Origin: Pigoraptor vietnamica
Taxonomy: Eukaryota; Opisthokonta; Filasterea
Length of the DNA: 30,000 nt
Assembly: GCA_943704525.1 (NCBI GenBank)
Contig: CALSCQ010003316.1
Location: 1-30,000 of the forward strand
Direction of reading: 5' to 3'
The notes beneath the pieces were generated by a model. It had not been told where the DNA came from, made no database searches, and was given only the letters and a program-made list of their open reading frames with translations. The stretch's first letter is position 1; every line of letters begins with the position of its first letter. This document shows, one piece after another, positions 15,557 through 24,307 of this stretch. A program made the position numbers and the translations under genes.

Positions 15557-16524
15557 CTGTACGTGTGCGTGCATGAGTGCATGCCTTCTCCATGGCCTAA
15601 ACGCGCCCACACACGCGATATCGAACATCGCCCAGCCACACGGCGACCCACCGTGCTCCGTCTCCCGCCCTCCGCCGCTGACGGCCGCAATGTACTGCAG
15701 AATGCGCTTGGCGGCTTCCGTCTTGCCTGCGCCAGACTCTCCCGAAATGATCACGCACTGGTTTTCGCTATACGCAACCAGCTGGCGATAGGCAGCCTCG
15801 GCAATGGCGAAGATGTGCGGGGGCATCTCGATGCGGTTCTTGCCGACGTACGAGTCGAGAATCTGCGAACGGGTCAAAGGTAAGAAGCGACACATGCACC
15901 TTCGCCACACTCGGATAACAACGACGCAACTCGAAGAAAGCCGGACGCATTCGTGCACTCACAGGCACACCGTTCTCACGCGCACACGCGCGCGCGGTAC
16001 ACGCAAGACTCGCGCATTCTCGCTATTCACACCAAGCGACGACACACCTCCTGAGCGTAAATGCCAAGATCCTGGTACGGGTTGACCGAGATGAGCACGT
16101 GACCGATGTAGTTGTAGATGAGCCTGCAAGCGAAAGTGCGTCACTCGGACGGTTAGATTTCCGACGTTCACTGACGAAGCGCAAAAGTTACTCAGACCGC
16201 GCAATGGGCACAGCGCGCATCACACCCATGCACGCACACTACCGTCACGCGCATGCGCTTCACTCAAAGCACCCCATCCGCCCCACATTCCCCAAAGTGC
16301 CCCCCCACCCCCCCCTCTTGTTCCAACACTCGCCTGTTCTCAAAGCGGAGCTGGAGGTTGTCAGTGATCATTTCGTTGGACACCTTGGCGAGGAGCGTCA
16401 TGTCCTCCACGCCCACCGCCTTCTTCTTCGTCGTCTCATACTGCGCCTTCTGTGGCTTCCCGCCGCCGCCAGACTGCCCCGGGGGCGCAATGCCCTTGCC
16501 CGCGGGCGCCTTCTTGGGGCCCAT
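8975..16524 (-). CDS. Long-tailed class I myosin heavy chain, myosin IC-like
   Basis: Twenty exons (minus): 16524-16334, 16123-16048, 15862-15652, 15504-15344, 15224-15055, 14805-14520, 14277-14041, 13851-13618, 13394-13296, 13159-13041, 12835-12688, 12459-12103, 11912-11713, 11552-10656, 10527-10380, 10261-10184, 10026-9964, 9878-9735, 9613-9200, 9031-8975; 4290 bases, 1429 aa, phases consistent. Motor to about residue 715: P-loop GESGAGKT (130-137), switch [10 protein letters not shown], switch [10 protein letters not shown], actin-binding [10 protein letters not shown]. Thr355 (RGTLYHVP) is the TEDS site, 16 residues before DALAK. Two IQ motifs ([18 protein letters not shown]) lie at about 720-755, then basic TH1 (764 to about 950), a Gly/Pro/Ala tract, SH3 ([13 protein letters not shown] through [14 protein letters not shown]), a second Gly/Pro/Ala tract and an acidic end DDDDWN. 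It is an actin motor for membrane-cortex linkage, endocytosis or contractile vacuole work. Intron 1 is GC-AG. Confidence 0.93.
10105..10153. repeat. 49-base G homopolymer inside a myosin intron
   Basis: An uninterrupted G run on the plus strand (poly-C in the sense of the myosin gene), inside the intron 10183-10027. It lies upstream of the 3' splice site, where a pyrimidine tract is expected. Its length in the assembly may be uncertain. Confidence 0.95.
13488..13506. repeat. 19-base G homopolymer inside a myosin intron
   Basis: Poly-C in the sense of the myosin gene, in the intron 13617-13395, next to an AG-rich stretch (pyrimidine-rich in the sense strand). Confidence 0.9.
14986..15054. repeat. 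(CA)n-rich start of a myosin intron
   Basis: Read in the gene's direction, the intron starts GTGCGTGTGC at 15054 and continues as TG-rich repeat, as in the ABCA and lipase introns. Confidence 0.8.
15521..15551. repeat. (TG)n microsatellite in myosin intron 3
   Basis: A short TG run on the plus strand inside the intron 15651-15505. Here the sense strand of the gene carries CA, opposite to most other introns in the window. Confidence 0.85.
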
Positions 16525-16842
16525 CTTCGCTCACTCACACCGACGCACGCGCCGCAAACACGCGATCAGTCGAAACGCGAGTGACGCACTTGAGTATGTG
16601 AATGGGCAATGGCCCGTGCTGCAGCCTCTCGAGAGGAATGCGTGCGAGAAGGAAGTTGAAGGGTAAAAGGGTGTTGGTGAGTGAGTGAGAGAGAGAGAGA
16701 GAGAGAAAGAGATGCGCGTCTCTCTCTTTGTTTACAGTCTTCAAAAAAGCCGCAAATGCGCATACCCAATTCCCATTGGCCCCCACGCGTCCCAGAATAG
16801 AAACAATGGAAGGGGACAAGTAAATTCTGAAGTAAGTAGGAT
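16525..16842. other. Upstream region of the myosin gene
   Basis: This region should hold the leftward myosin promoter. It contains a GA dinucleotide run (16681-16712) that is followed by TCTCTCTC and can fold back on it. I see no clear TATA box for the minus strand. Confidence 0.4.
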
Positions 16843-16849
16843 ATAAAAG
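16843..16849 (+). promoter_or_regulatory. TATAAAA box, rightward
   Basis: TATAAAA in a local AT-rich stretch (GGATATAAAAGC). It predicts a start site near 16875 for an unresolved rightward transcript. Confidence 0.4.
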
Positions 16850-16980
16850 CTGCCGACAAATACCCCGGATGTTCCCGTGGTTTCCAAGAAGCCACCTCGG
16901 CCTCTGCTTCCCGCGATCAGGCAGCCAGGGCCTCGGTGGAATCCTCTGACCTCGGCCGTGTTGCGCTGTCCCATGGCTCG

Positions 16981-17881
16981 ATGCAAAATTACCTATACAA
17001 CGTTTGCCGCGAGCAAGGCGCACCAAGTTGCTTCGGCAGAGCACGGGAGCTGCTCGGTAACGTGCTCGAGCAGAGGGCCGTCTTTGCGCGTGTGCGTGTG
17101 CTCTTGAGTGATTGCATGCGGCTCTCTTTTTGCTATTTTCCGTTCCGCACTTCCTCAAGAGGGGGGGGGAAGAGGGGGGGCGGAGAGGGGGGTCAATGAA
17201 TGCAATGCACGTCAACTACAGCTGTGGTGCTGTAACTTCTCTCTTTCGCACATGCCGACACTACGATGACATCGATTTGTATCGTGCACACTTTGTGCGT
17301 TACACCGACACACTGCAAAGTCTCGTGTGTGATACGATGATGCAATTTGAAGATGCAACATTTACCCGCCATTTTGGAAGCCGAGTCCACATGCCGAACC
17401 CCGTGACTTGCAGGCTTGTTACACGTCATGCGTTTTCCCTGTGTTCGCCGGCGTTTTCACTCCCCCCCCCCCCCCCCCCCCCGCTTATTGCGTGCTGCAG
17501 AAAATGGATCCGTCTCCTGACGTTTGTTCGCTTTGGCGTGCACAACTGGGGTGCAGAATACACCGTAAGTGCTTCACTGCCGAACGTATCCGAGGCTATC
17601 GCCGGTGGCAGCCATAGCGCTGAATGTAATGGCGATGCGCATGCATTAAGTGGTACAGTCGAGCCGCGGCCGCTTGAGTTGGGAGCGCCCACTGACAGTC
17701 TGCTGAAAAAGCACCTCGACGCGTGCGTGATGCCCGCCGCGGAGGCTGTTGGCCCCCGGTACCGCACTGGCGCAGTTACGCAAGTGAAAGGCCGAGTGCC
17801 ACTGAGCCTGGTCGCCGGCAGTGGCAATGATGCCCAGCTTCGACGTAGACTCTGTATCGTGGACGTCAATGCTACCTCATA
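16981..17881 (+). CDS. Unresolved rightward gene candidate
   Basis: I do not recognise this gene. A coding-like stretch starts at ATG 16981 (MQNYLYNVCREQGAPSC), 138 bases after a TATA box. A second coding-like stretch at about 17245-17400 includes HYDDIDLYRAHFVRYTD. An intron-like segment follows: GTGACT at about 17402, a C21 tract at 17462-17482 and an acceptor GTGCTGCAG ending at 17500. Next comes a 64-base exon candidate 17501-17564 ending at a GTAAGT donor. A plus frame is open from about 17112 to 17881, but it passes through the C21 tract and the splice-like sites, so that open frame is probably not the protein. I could not make one set of exons with consistent phases. Another acceptor-like site (TTATTACAGG) lies near 17938. 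Confidence 0.2.
17462..17482. repeat. 21-base C homopolymer
   Basis: The C run lies 18 bases before a good acceptor (GTGCTGCAG), which fits a pyrimidine tract of a rightward intron. Confidence 0.9.
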
Positions 17882-19110
17882 GACAAACTGTGTGCGTTTG
17901 TTGTCATTTGTTTTAATTCAGTTTCCCTGTTATTACAGGTATTCCGACTTCCGCCTTCGGCCGCGGCCGCCGGCCGGCGCACAGTGGGCAAGTCTCCCCC
18001 GGCGGCGCCTTCTCACGGCCGCTGAATCAGCGCTCCCCGCACATTGGGACGCGCACGACACACTGCACACGGTACACACGGGGTGGGGACTAGTGTGCTT
18101 GCGTCAACATTTCGTGTTCATAGTAGTGTATACTGACTTCCGGCTGTTGTCTATCGCGATCCGTCGCGTTAACAACGCCGATTAAAAAACGAAGAGGATA
18201 ACCCCCACCCTACTTTAAAACAAGATACTTATCGGATGTTCGTATCGTCTCGTCATTGGCTCAGGTGAATTCACCCCACCCCACTGCGCCTCTCGTGCAT
18301 AACAAAAAAAAAGGACGGCGTGAACGAGGGACAACGGCCGTTGCGTATAAAAGCAGAGTTAACGAAAGCGAACACGAAGGCACAAGAGAAGGAAAGGTTG
18401 CGGTTGAGGGTTACATCGGAGGCAGCGCTAAGGTTACACTCTCGACATCGCCTTTCTTCCCGCAGCTACGCAGGCAGGGACACTTGCGGGGGACGACGCC
18501 ATGGCTACCCTTTGGCTCTTCGCTTCTGTGTGCCAGTTACTCTTCTAACAAGCAGGCTGGCACACCCCTTGGACCTATTGAGTCTCTGCTACGACTGGCC
18601 GGCGCTTGCGTCACTTTTCATTCTCCTTCAACGGCACTCTTCCATCGCATTCTTCGCTGCTCATGCTGACGTGTGGAGAGTACGTCAGCAGAAACACGTA
18701 CGAGTAGCAATCCTACGCAACCCTCATGCTGCTCAAGTTAACCCCGTAAACATGTGGTGATTCGAGAGACAAGGCAAGGCATCAAGGCCTGTTCGAGCTT
18801 CTTCTTCTTCTTCTTTTCTCTCTCTCTCTTTATTGTTCACATCGACGCCGCTCTTCAGATCTCTCGTGTTCTCTTTTTGAGGCCGGTGAGTGCTTTGTCT
18901 TGAGTTGCGGAGGCGTGCGCATAACTCGTTCGCTCCACGACACTCTTCCCGTCACACTCGCTTTTCACATTAATCACATTAACTGTCCACCCCTTCCCCT
19001 CCGCCTCTGCTTAATCCGCACTGTTATACTCACATTAAAGCGACCTTGCCTCGCTGTCTTGCCTCGCGGGTGGCCGCGAAAAAAAAATTACAAGAAGAAA
19101 GAAAAAGACC
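17882..19110. other. Region upstream of the Mib-RBR gene, with TATA box and possible 5' UTR intron
   Basis: No convincing coding sequence. TATAAAA at 18346-18352 on the plus strand is the best promoter candidate for the gene starting at 19111. A TTC/CT pyrimidine tract lies at about 18800-18832. GGCCG followed by GTGAGT at 18886 is a strong donor with no coding exon before it, so a 5' UTR intron ending near the A-rich stretch before 19111 is plausible but unproven. Open frames at 18256-18760 have no recognisable domain. Confidence 0.35.
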
Positions 19111-21888
19111 ATGGAGGTCGACCATGCGGCCTTCGGGATTGGAACGCGCGTTGTTCTCGCGCCCAACCACGACGACGACCGAGGCATGCTCACTCCAGGC
19201 CGCGTGGGAACCATCATGGCACTCGCGCCCTCGCAAAACGGCACAGTGGCGGTCGTGGAAGCAGAAGACGGGTCCGCGCCACTGGTCACGTGGCGGTACT
19301 CTCTTGCCTCCCTGGTGCCTCTTCGGGACGGGGAACCTCCGCCTCCGACGGCCTTCTACACTGCGGCCGTGGGTCGACTTCCGATTGTGCAGGGTGCCAT
19401 GGTGGGGCGTGGGCCGCACTGGAATGGCGGGGACGACGACGACATGGGACTTGGTTGTGTGGGGTCTATCGTGCGAATACGAGCCGGGCGGATGGTGTCT
19501 GTGCGCTGGCGTAACGGGATGTCTCGGCATTACTCTGTATCCAACGGCATCTACGCGCTTCGCTACGTCGACGTTTGGGTCTCGTGGCATGAGCACCCGC
19601 TAGTGGCCGGCACGAGCGTACCCCTTCCCCAGTGCGACCAGTGCGAAGCCGCGTGCGGCAGCCTCTACTACCATTGCGCCGCCTGCAACACGAGTGTGTG
19701 CACGACGTGCGTCTCTTCGTCCGCGCACACGGGCACTTGGCGTGCGGGCATGTGCACGGCCACGTGCTCCCACCCTGGCCGTTCCATTGGGACCCCACAC
19801 TGGACCTGCTGCGGAGGCAATGCCAGGGACGCGGACGGGTGCTGCAACCCGCGCGCGTCGGAGCTAGTGGCCGGCTCTGCGCATGGAGTGGACGCACGCC
19901 CGGCAGGCCCGCCTTCGGTGATGTTCCAGCGTTCCGTCGTCACGGCCGAGACTGCCTCTGTCGGCTACCTCGTCGAGCGCGGCCCCGACTGGAGCTGGGG
20001 AGACCAGGACGGCAGGAGCGGGGCGTTTGGCGTGCTCGTCGGGACAGCGGACGGCGCGAGCCACTGGGTGCGCGTGATGTGGGATGCCGGCCGCATGGAC
20101 TCGTATCGGGTGGGCGGGCTTAACGGCTTGCACGACCTGTACTTTGCGCCCGGAATGCACGCCTTCCATCCGCATCCCCTGGTGGCAGGAATGAGCGCGC
20201 CGGACTGGTTCTGCGACGTGTGCGGGGACACCGCCGAGGGGCTGCGGTGGCGGTGCGACGCGTGCGACTACGACACGTGCGACGTGTGCATGCGCGCCCA
20301 CGGGCATTCCGGCGAGTGGCGCGGCTACTGGCGCACGCGCTTTTGCTCGCTGCGGACGGACACGGAGGGGCCACTGTGCCGCCACGACGCGGCGCGCATC
20401 ACGGACATGCACTGGTCTTGCTGCGGCGCGACTGACCGCGTGAATGCGCCCGGGTGCATTCACAGGAATAGGGCCGTCTCGAAGGCGTATCCGGGTGTAC
20501 TCGCGACTGTACCGGCGGCAACACCAGCAGCAACGCCACTGGCGGCAATGGCTCACCTGCGTGCGCGCGCGGCCGCGCAGGACGACGCCGAGGCGACGGA
20601 GGACTTTTCCGCGCTGTCCCTCGCGGTTGGCGACCGTGTGCGCGTGCGGCGCGGCATTGAAACGCCACGTTTCCGGTGGGGCGCCGTGGGGCCCACGGAC
20701 GTTGGTGTGTTGCGCAGCATAAGGGACGACGGCACGGCCACAGTCGAGTTTCCGACGGCGCCGCAGTGGAAGGCCGTCCTTTGGGAGCTGGAGGCCGCCC
20801 CGCCGCCCACGCCGCTGCCTTCGACATTGCGCAAGGCGAAGAAGGAGAAGAAGAAGGGCAAGCGCATGGCCATGTGCACGCTCTGTGGGTGCAGGCCGCC
20901 GACCGCTGTGAATGTGCCGTGCGGCCACGTGTTCTTTTGCGCGACCTGCAGCAAGGAATTTCGTGAAGCGCGCGGGGAGGTGTGCAACTCGTGCGAGAAG
21001 CCCAGCCACGTGCAGGCGGCGGTGCTCACCGAAGAGTGCTGCGTGTGTCTTACCGAGAAGGACGCCTCGGAGCTCGTGTGCGTGGGCGTGTGCGGGCACC
21101 AGACGTGCGCCGAGTGCGTGGTGGGCTGCATACGACTTGCGCTGAGCAACGCCGCCGAGCGCTTTCCCCTCCTCTGCCCCAAGTCGGCGAGTGGGTGCAC
21201 TGGGGAAATCAGCCTGCGCAGGCTCGAATTGATGTGCGACGAGGAGGGCAGGGACGACGCGATCACGCCAGACGAGTACGCGCGCATCGTGCGCTTCACG
21301 GAGGACGCGGTCATTCCCCTCGCCCAGCGCATGTACTGCCCGTACGCCGCGTGCGGTCGCGCGATGAAGCGGCCCTCCGCGGAGGAAGCGGCAGCTGCGA
21401 CGAAATCGAATTGCCCGCGCTGCGACAAGGCCGTGTGCATGGCGTGTCTGCGCGGGCACGACGCCGCTGTGAGCTGCGAGGGGCACGCAGCCGTCGAGAA
21501 GGGAACGGACGCTGGGACGCAGTCGATCATTACGGCGACGACAAAGCCGTGCCCGAACTGCGGGTTTCGCATCTCGCACTATCGCGGGCACGCGTGTCAC
21601 CACATACTGCCGGGAAGGGGATGTCCCGGGTGCGGCACGCACTTTTGCTTCAGCTGCCTCAAGGCCTACAAGGGAGGGCGGCGGTCGTGCGAGTGCGCGC
21701 CGCTGTGCACGGCCGCTTGCGACTGCACGGACTGTCCGGACTGCAAGGCGGGTGCACCCTGCAAGCACTGCAGCAACGATGGGCGGTGCCGCGTGTGTCG
21801 CCCGCCGGAGACTCCCGTGCAAGCGGCCTCACCCGTGCAACAGGCGGAAAGGCTCGCCGGGCGGTTGCCTGCGGCGGTCTTGGCGTAG
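19111..21888 (+). CDS. RBR-type E3 ubiquitin ligase with duplicated Mind-bomb/ZZ modules
   Basis: A single exon of 925 aa; the ATG lies in GACCATGG. Order: an SH3-like mib repeat (10-70); MIB/HERC2 domain (95-155, GRGPHWNGGD and VRWRNG); ZZ-like zinc finger (162-215, CDQC..CAAC..CTTC); a CCGG/CCNP Cys cluster (233-247); second MIB/HERC2 (282-345, RGPDWSWGDQDG and VMWDAG); second ZZ (354-405, CDVC..CDAC..CDVC); a matching Cys cluster (437-450); a third mib-like repeat (503-562); a Lys-rich linker; a C3HC4 RING (589-629); then an RBR unit with RING1 (from 643), IBR (about 742-790) and RING2 (814-850). The RING2 segment GHACHH carries the likely thioester Cys829. A Cys-rich tail ends the protein. 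MIB and ZZ parts bind substrates in known Mib/HERC2 proteins, while RBR domains pass ubiquitin through a Cys intermediate. The lack of introns contrasts with the myosin, ABCA and lipase-fold genes. The target is unknown. Confidence 0.9.
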   Translation: MEVDHAAFGIGTRVVLAPNHDDDRGMLTPGRVGTIMALAPSQNGTVAVVEAEDGSAPLVTWRYSLASLVPLRDGEPPPPTAFYTAAVGRLPIVQGAMVGRGPHWNGGDDDDMGLGCVGSIVRIRAGRMVSVRWRNGMSRHYSVSNGIYALRYVDVWVSWHEHPLVAGTSVPLPQCDQCEAACGSLYYHCAACNTSVCTTCVSSSAHTGTWRAGMCTATCSHPGRSIGTPHWTCCGGNARDADGCCNPRASELVAGSAHGVDARPAGPPSVMFQRSVVTAETASVGYLVERGPDWSWGDQDGRSGAFGVLVGTADGASHWVRVMWDAGRMDSYRVGGLNGLHDLYFAPGMHAFHPHPLVAGMSAPDWFCDVCGDTAEGLRWRCDACDYDTCDVCMRAHGHSGEWRGYWRTRFCSLRTDTEGPLCRHDAARITDMHWSCCGATDRVNAPGCIHRNRAVSKAYPGVLATVPAATPAATPLAAMAHLRARAAAQDDAEATEDFSALSLAVGDRVRVRRGIETPRFRWGAVGPTDVGVLRSIRDDGTATVEFPTAPQWKAVLWELEAAPPPTPLPSTLRKAKKEKKKGKRMAMCTLCGCRPPTAVNVPCGHVFFCATCSKEFREARGEVCNSCEKPSHVQAAVLTEECCVCLTEKDASELVCVGVCGHQTCAECVVGCIRLALSNAAERFPLLCPKSASGCTGEISLRRLELMCDEEGRDDAITPDEYARIVRFTEDAVIPLAQRMYCPYAACGRAMKRPSAEEAAAATKSNCPRCDKAVCMACLRGHDAAVSCEGHAAVEKGTDAGTQSIITATTKPCPNCGFRISHYRGHACHHILPGRGCPGCGTHFCFSCLKAYKGGRRSCECAPLCTAACDCTDCPDCKAGAPCKHCSNDGRCRVCRPPETPVQAASPVQQAERLAGRLPAAVLA

Positions 21889-22577
21889 CTGACGAGTCCA
21901 TGTAACGGTGCTCCCCGGATTTGCGCTCGGCGAAGCCGGCCTCCGTCAGTCTGGTGCGACGTAATTTGAGGGACTGAATTGTGAGTGTGGTCAGACGTCG
22001 CTTTTCATCTGGGGCATCGCACTGAAGCCGCCGACTGAGTTGGCTGAGGTAACAGGATCATGGTGTCATGATCATTGAGCGGCCGCGGATTCTGAACGGC
22101 GGACTGCCACTACAGGTGTACATCGGTCTGGCTTACTTCGTGAAATGCGTCGTGCTGGCGTCGTTACTCTTGCGATTCTTGGGAATTGGGTCTGTGTCAA
22201 TGCGTGCTGGAGCGTTCATTCGACGTGCACTATACTTCAAGTGGAAGGGCTTAGTGCGATTTAGTGTTTGCGTTGGGCGAGTGCGTGCAAGCGTGTGCGT
22301 GTGTGCAAGTGAGCGTTATTAAAGCAATTTAAACGGATATCTACACTGTTCGAAACCTTACATTGTCTGTCAGTTACATTGAGTGCAGACGGATATTGAG
22401 GGAGTGCGAAATGAGTGAAAGAGCAGTTGTCTGTTTTTTTTTTTTGCGACATACATACGCTGGGGACCGGCAGAGTGGTCCCCACCAACGCCAATTGACG
22501 GATTAATGCGCGACCACGCTCACTTGGCATGCTCTAAGGCTTGACCAATATGCGGACTAACGCCGCGCCCCAACGAC
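21889..22577. other. 3' flanks of two convergent genes, with hairpin and A/T tract
   Basis: 689 bases between the Mib-RBR stop and the stop of the leftward F-box gene. A perfect hairpin TGGGGACC (22461-22468) / GGTCCCCA (22477-22484) and a T12 tract (22434-22445, A12 in the F-box gene's sense) lie 90-145 bases past the F-box stop. An 84-codon frame at 22068-22322 has a hydrophobic stretch but no family resemblance and is not called. Confidence 0.5.
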
Positions 22578-24131
22578 TTAGCACGTCACGCTGCCGCGCG
22601 CATAAACGTGCGCCAGCTGATGGCAATTCCTCAGGTCCAGCGAGTGCACCCTGCCGAGCAGCGCAGAAACATCCGTCACGCGAGTACAGTCTCCTAGATC
22701 GAGCGTGTGGACGCCGCCCAGCGCAGAAACGTCCGATAGTGCACTGCAGCCACTCAAGACCAGCGTGTGGACGCCGCCGAGCGCAGAAACGTCCGATAGC
22801 TGAGGGCAACATCTCAAGATCAGCGTGTGGACGCCGCCGAGCGCTGAGACATCCGACAACTGAGCACAATAGCCGAGGTTGAGGTGATGAACACCGCCCA
22901 GCGCAGAAACGTCAGTTAGATTTTCGCACCCGTCAAGACAGAGCCTATGCACACGACCCAGCGAAGAAACATCTGTCAGCAGTTCACAGGAACTTAGACG
23001 GAGCGTGTGGACGCCGCCGAGCGCGGAAACATCCGTCAGCTGCTTACAGGAGCTTAGGTCGAGGGTGTGGACACGGCCAAGCGCAGAGACATCCGTCAGC
23101 CGCTCGCACCCACTCAGAGAGAGAGAGTGCACGCTGCCGAGAGCAGACACATCCGACAGTTGGCGGCAGTGGCGAAGATGGAGAGTATGCACACGCCCAA
23201 GCATCGACACGTCCGTCAGCTCAAACCAGTAACTGAGAACCAGACGGTGCACGCCGCCCAGCGCAGACGCGTCCGATAGGCGGTGGCAGCACGACAGATC
23301 TAGCGAATAAACGCCCCCCAGCGCAGAGACGCCCGCGAGATTGTAATTGCAGCCCAGACTAAGAGTGTGGACGCGGCCAAGCGCAGAGGCGTCAGAAATG
23401 TCGCATTCGTCCAATGTAAGCGTGTGGACACTGGCGAGCGCAGAGACGCCCGTCAGCCGCGTACAACATCTGAGGCTCAGCGAGTATACACTGCCGAGCG
23501 CCGACACGTCCGATAGTTGCTCACACCCGTCTAGAATGAGCGTGTGCACGCCGCCCAGCGCAGAAACGTCCCTCAGCCCACAGCACCAATCCAAGTCAAG
23601 TGTGTGTACGTGGCCTAACGCAGAAACGTCCGTAATCTCGTCGCACTGGCCCAAATCAAGCGTGTGAACACCTCCAAGAGCAGAGACGTCGGACAGTAGG
23701 CGACACGCGCTGAGGTTGAGATTGTAGATGCGCCCAAGTGGCGAAACGTCCGTCAGATTCCAACAACCGCGGAGGTTAAGGGTGTGCAGGTCACTCAGAG
23801 GAGAGACGTCTGTAAGGTCGGTGCAGTCGTGGAGTACCAGAGTGTGGATGCCGGCGCAGGGGGCGACGCACTGAAAGCAATCGAATTGCGTTATTAGGAA
23901 CAGCGACAGACGGTGGCGGGGAAGCGTCGCCGTGACGAGTTCGCGAAATGCGCTGTCCTTAAAGTATCGGTCGCATTCATCTGCCTTCAGGTGGTAGATG
24001 CGCTCGTTGCGAAACACGCGCAAAAGGCCGGCGCACGTGTGTGCGAGCGCGCGCAGTTCCATCGGCCGCAAATACGCCGCGATGTGGACGACGAAGAGCT
24101 CGTCGGGAAGAGAGAGAAGGGTGCGCTCCAT
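22578..24131 (-). CDS. F-box-like protein with about 20 leucine-rich repeats
   Basis: Intronless, 517 aa, ATG at 24131-24129. Residues 4-45 resemble an F-box (LLSLPDELFVVHIAAYL then LRALAHTC and FRNERIY), the segment that binds Skp1 in SCF ubiquitin ligases. A linker (46-100) is followed from residue 103 to the end by about 20 repeats, nearly all exactly 20 residues long, with consensus C-x-x-L-(S/T)-D-V-S-A-L-G-G-V-H-T-L-x-L-x-x. One repeat near residue 240 is shorter and one near the end has an extra Leu. The exact 20-residue, 60-base period favours unequal exchange. LRR F-box proteins choose targets with the repeat face; no target can be inferred here. Two broken relatives lie just to the right. 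Upstream of the start (24137-24175) is a GA/G-rich tract, pyrimidine-rich in the gene's sense. Confidence 0.85.
   Translation of the reverse strand: MERTLLSLPDELFVVHIAAYLRPMELRALAHTCAGLLRVFRNERIYHLKADECDRYFKDSAFRELVTATLPRHRLSLFLITQFDCFQCVAPCAGIHTLVLHDCTDLTDVSPLSDLHTLNLRGCWNLTDVSPLGRIYNLNLSACRLLSDVSALGGVHTLDLGQCDEITDVSALGHVHTLDLDWCCGLRDVSALGGVHTLILDGCEQLSDVSALGSVYSLSLRCCTRLTGVSALASVHTLTLDECDISDASALGRVHTLSLGCNYNLAGVSALGGVYSLDLSCCHRLSDASALGGVHRLVLSYWFELTDVSMLGRVHTLHLRHCRQLSDVSALGSVHSLSLSGCERLTDVSALGRVHTLDLSSCKQLTDVSALGGVHTLRLSSCELLTDVSSLGRVHRLCLDGCENLTDVSALGGVHHLNLGYCAQLSDVSALGGVHTLILRCCPQLSDVSALGGVHTLVLSGCSALSDVSALGGVHTLDLGDCTRVTDVSALLGRVHSLDLRNCHQLAHVYARGSVTC
22590..23825 (-). repeat. 60-base coding tandem repeat array (LRR units)
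   Basis: About 20 copies of a 60-base unit, each encoding one 20-residue LRR. The GVHTL codons and the SDVSALG codons recur in register every 60 bases for over 1.2 kb. Units differ mainly at the first three and last two residues. Confidence 0.93.
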
Positions 24132-24307
24132 GTCGTGGGAAAGAGAGAGAGAGCGAGAGAGGGGGGGGGGGAGCTATGGAAGACTGAAGAATAGCCACTG
24201 ATGGATGTATCACGACCCCAATCATCCGGGGTAGGGCACAGCGTTGTGTACAACTGCGTCTTTCTTACTTTGAAGGCACAAGTTTTGCTGTGATGAACAG
24301 CACGCAA

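Noticed and set aside
18256-18760. Two overlapping rightward frames after a TATA box
   Set aside because: No domain, skewed composition and no splice support; more likely the promoter and leader region of the gene at 19111.
19864-21822. 652-codon leftward frame opposite the Mib-RBR gene, and a 307-codon rightward frame overlapping it
   Set aside because: Both arise from the GC-rich third positions of the ligase gene; the plus-strand frame has all the zinc-binding Cys/His pairs, while these are Arg/Ala/His-rich without motifs.
22068-22322. 84-codon rightward frame with a hydrophobic segment
   Set aside because: No recognised family, ends in TG-rich sequence, and lies in the 3' flank of the ligase gene.
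22461-22484. Bacterial-type intrinsic terminator
   Set aside because: The stem is followed by a T tract only in part and at a distance, and the genes are eukaryotic, so it is listed only as a hairpin.
22590-23825. Regular 60-base repeats as a possible CRISPR array or noncoding satellite
   Set aside because: The unit encodes an LRR throughout in one open frame, there is no fixed-repeat/unique-spacer structure, and the organism is a eukaryote.
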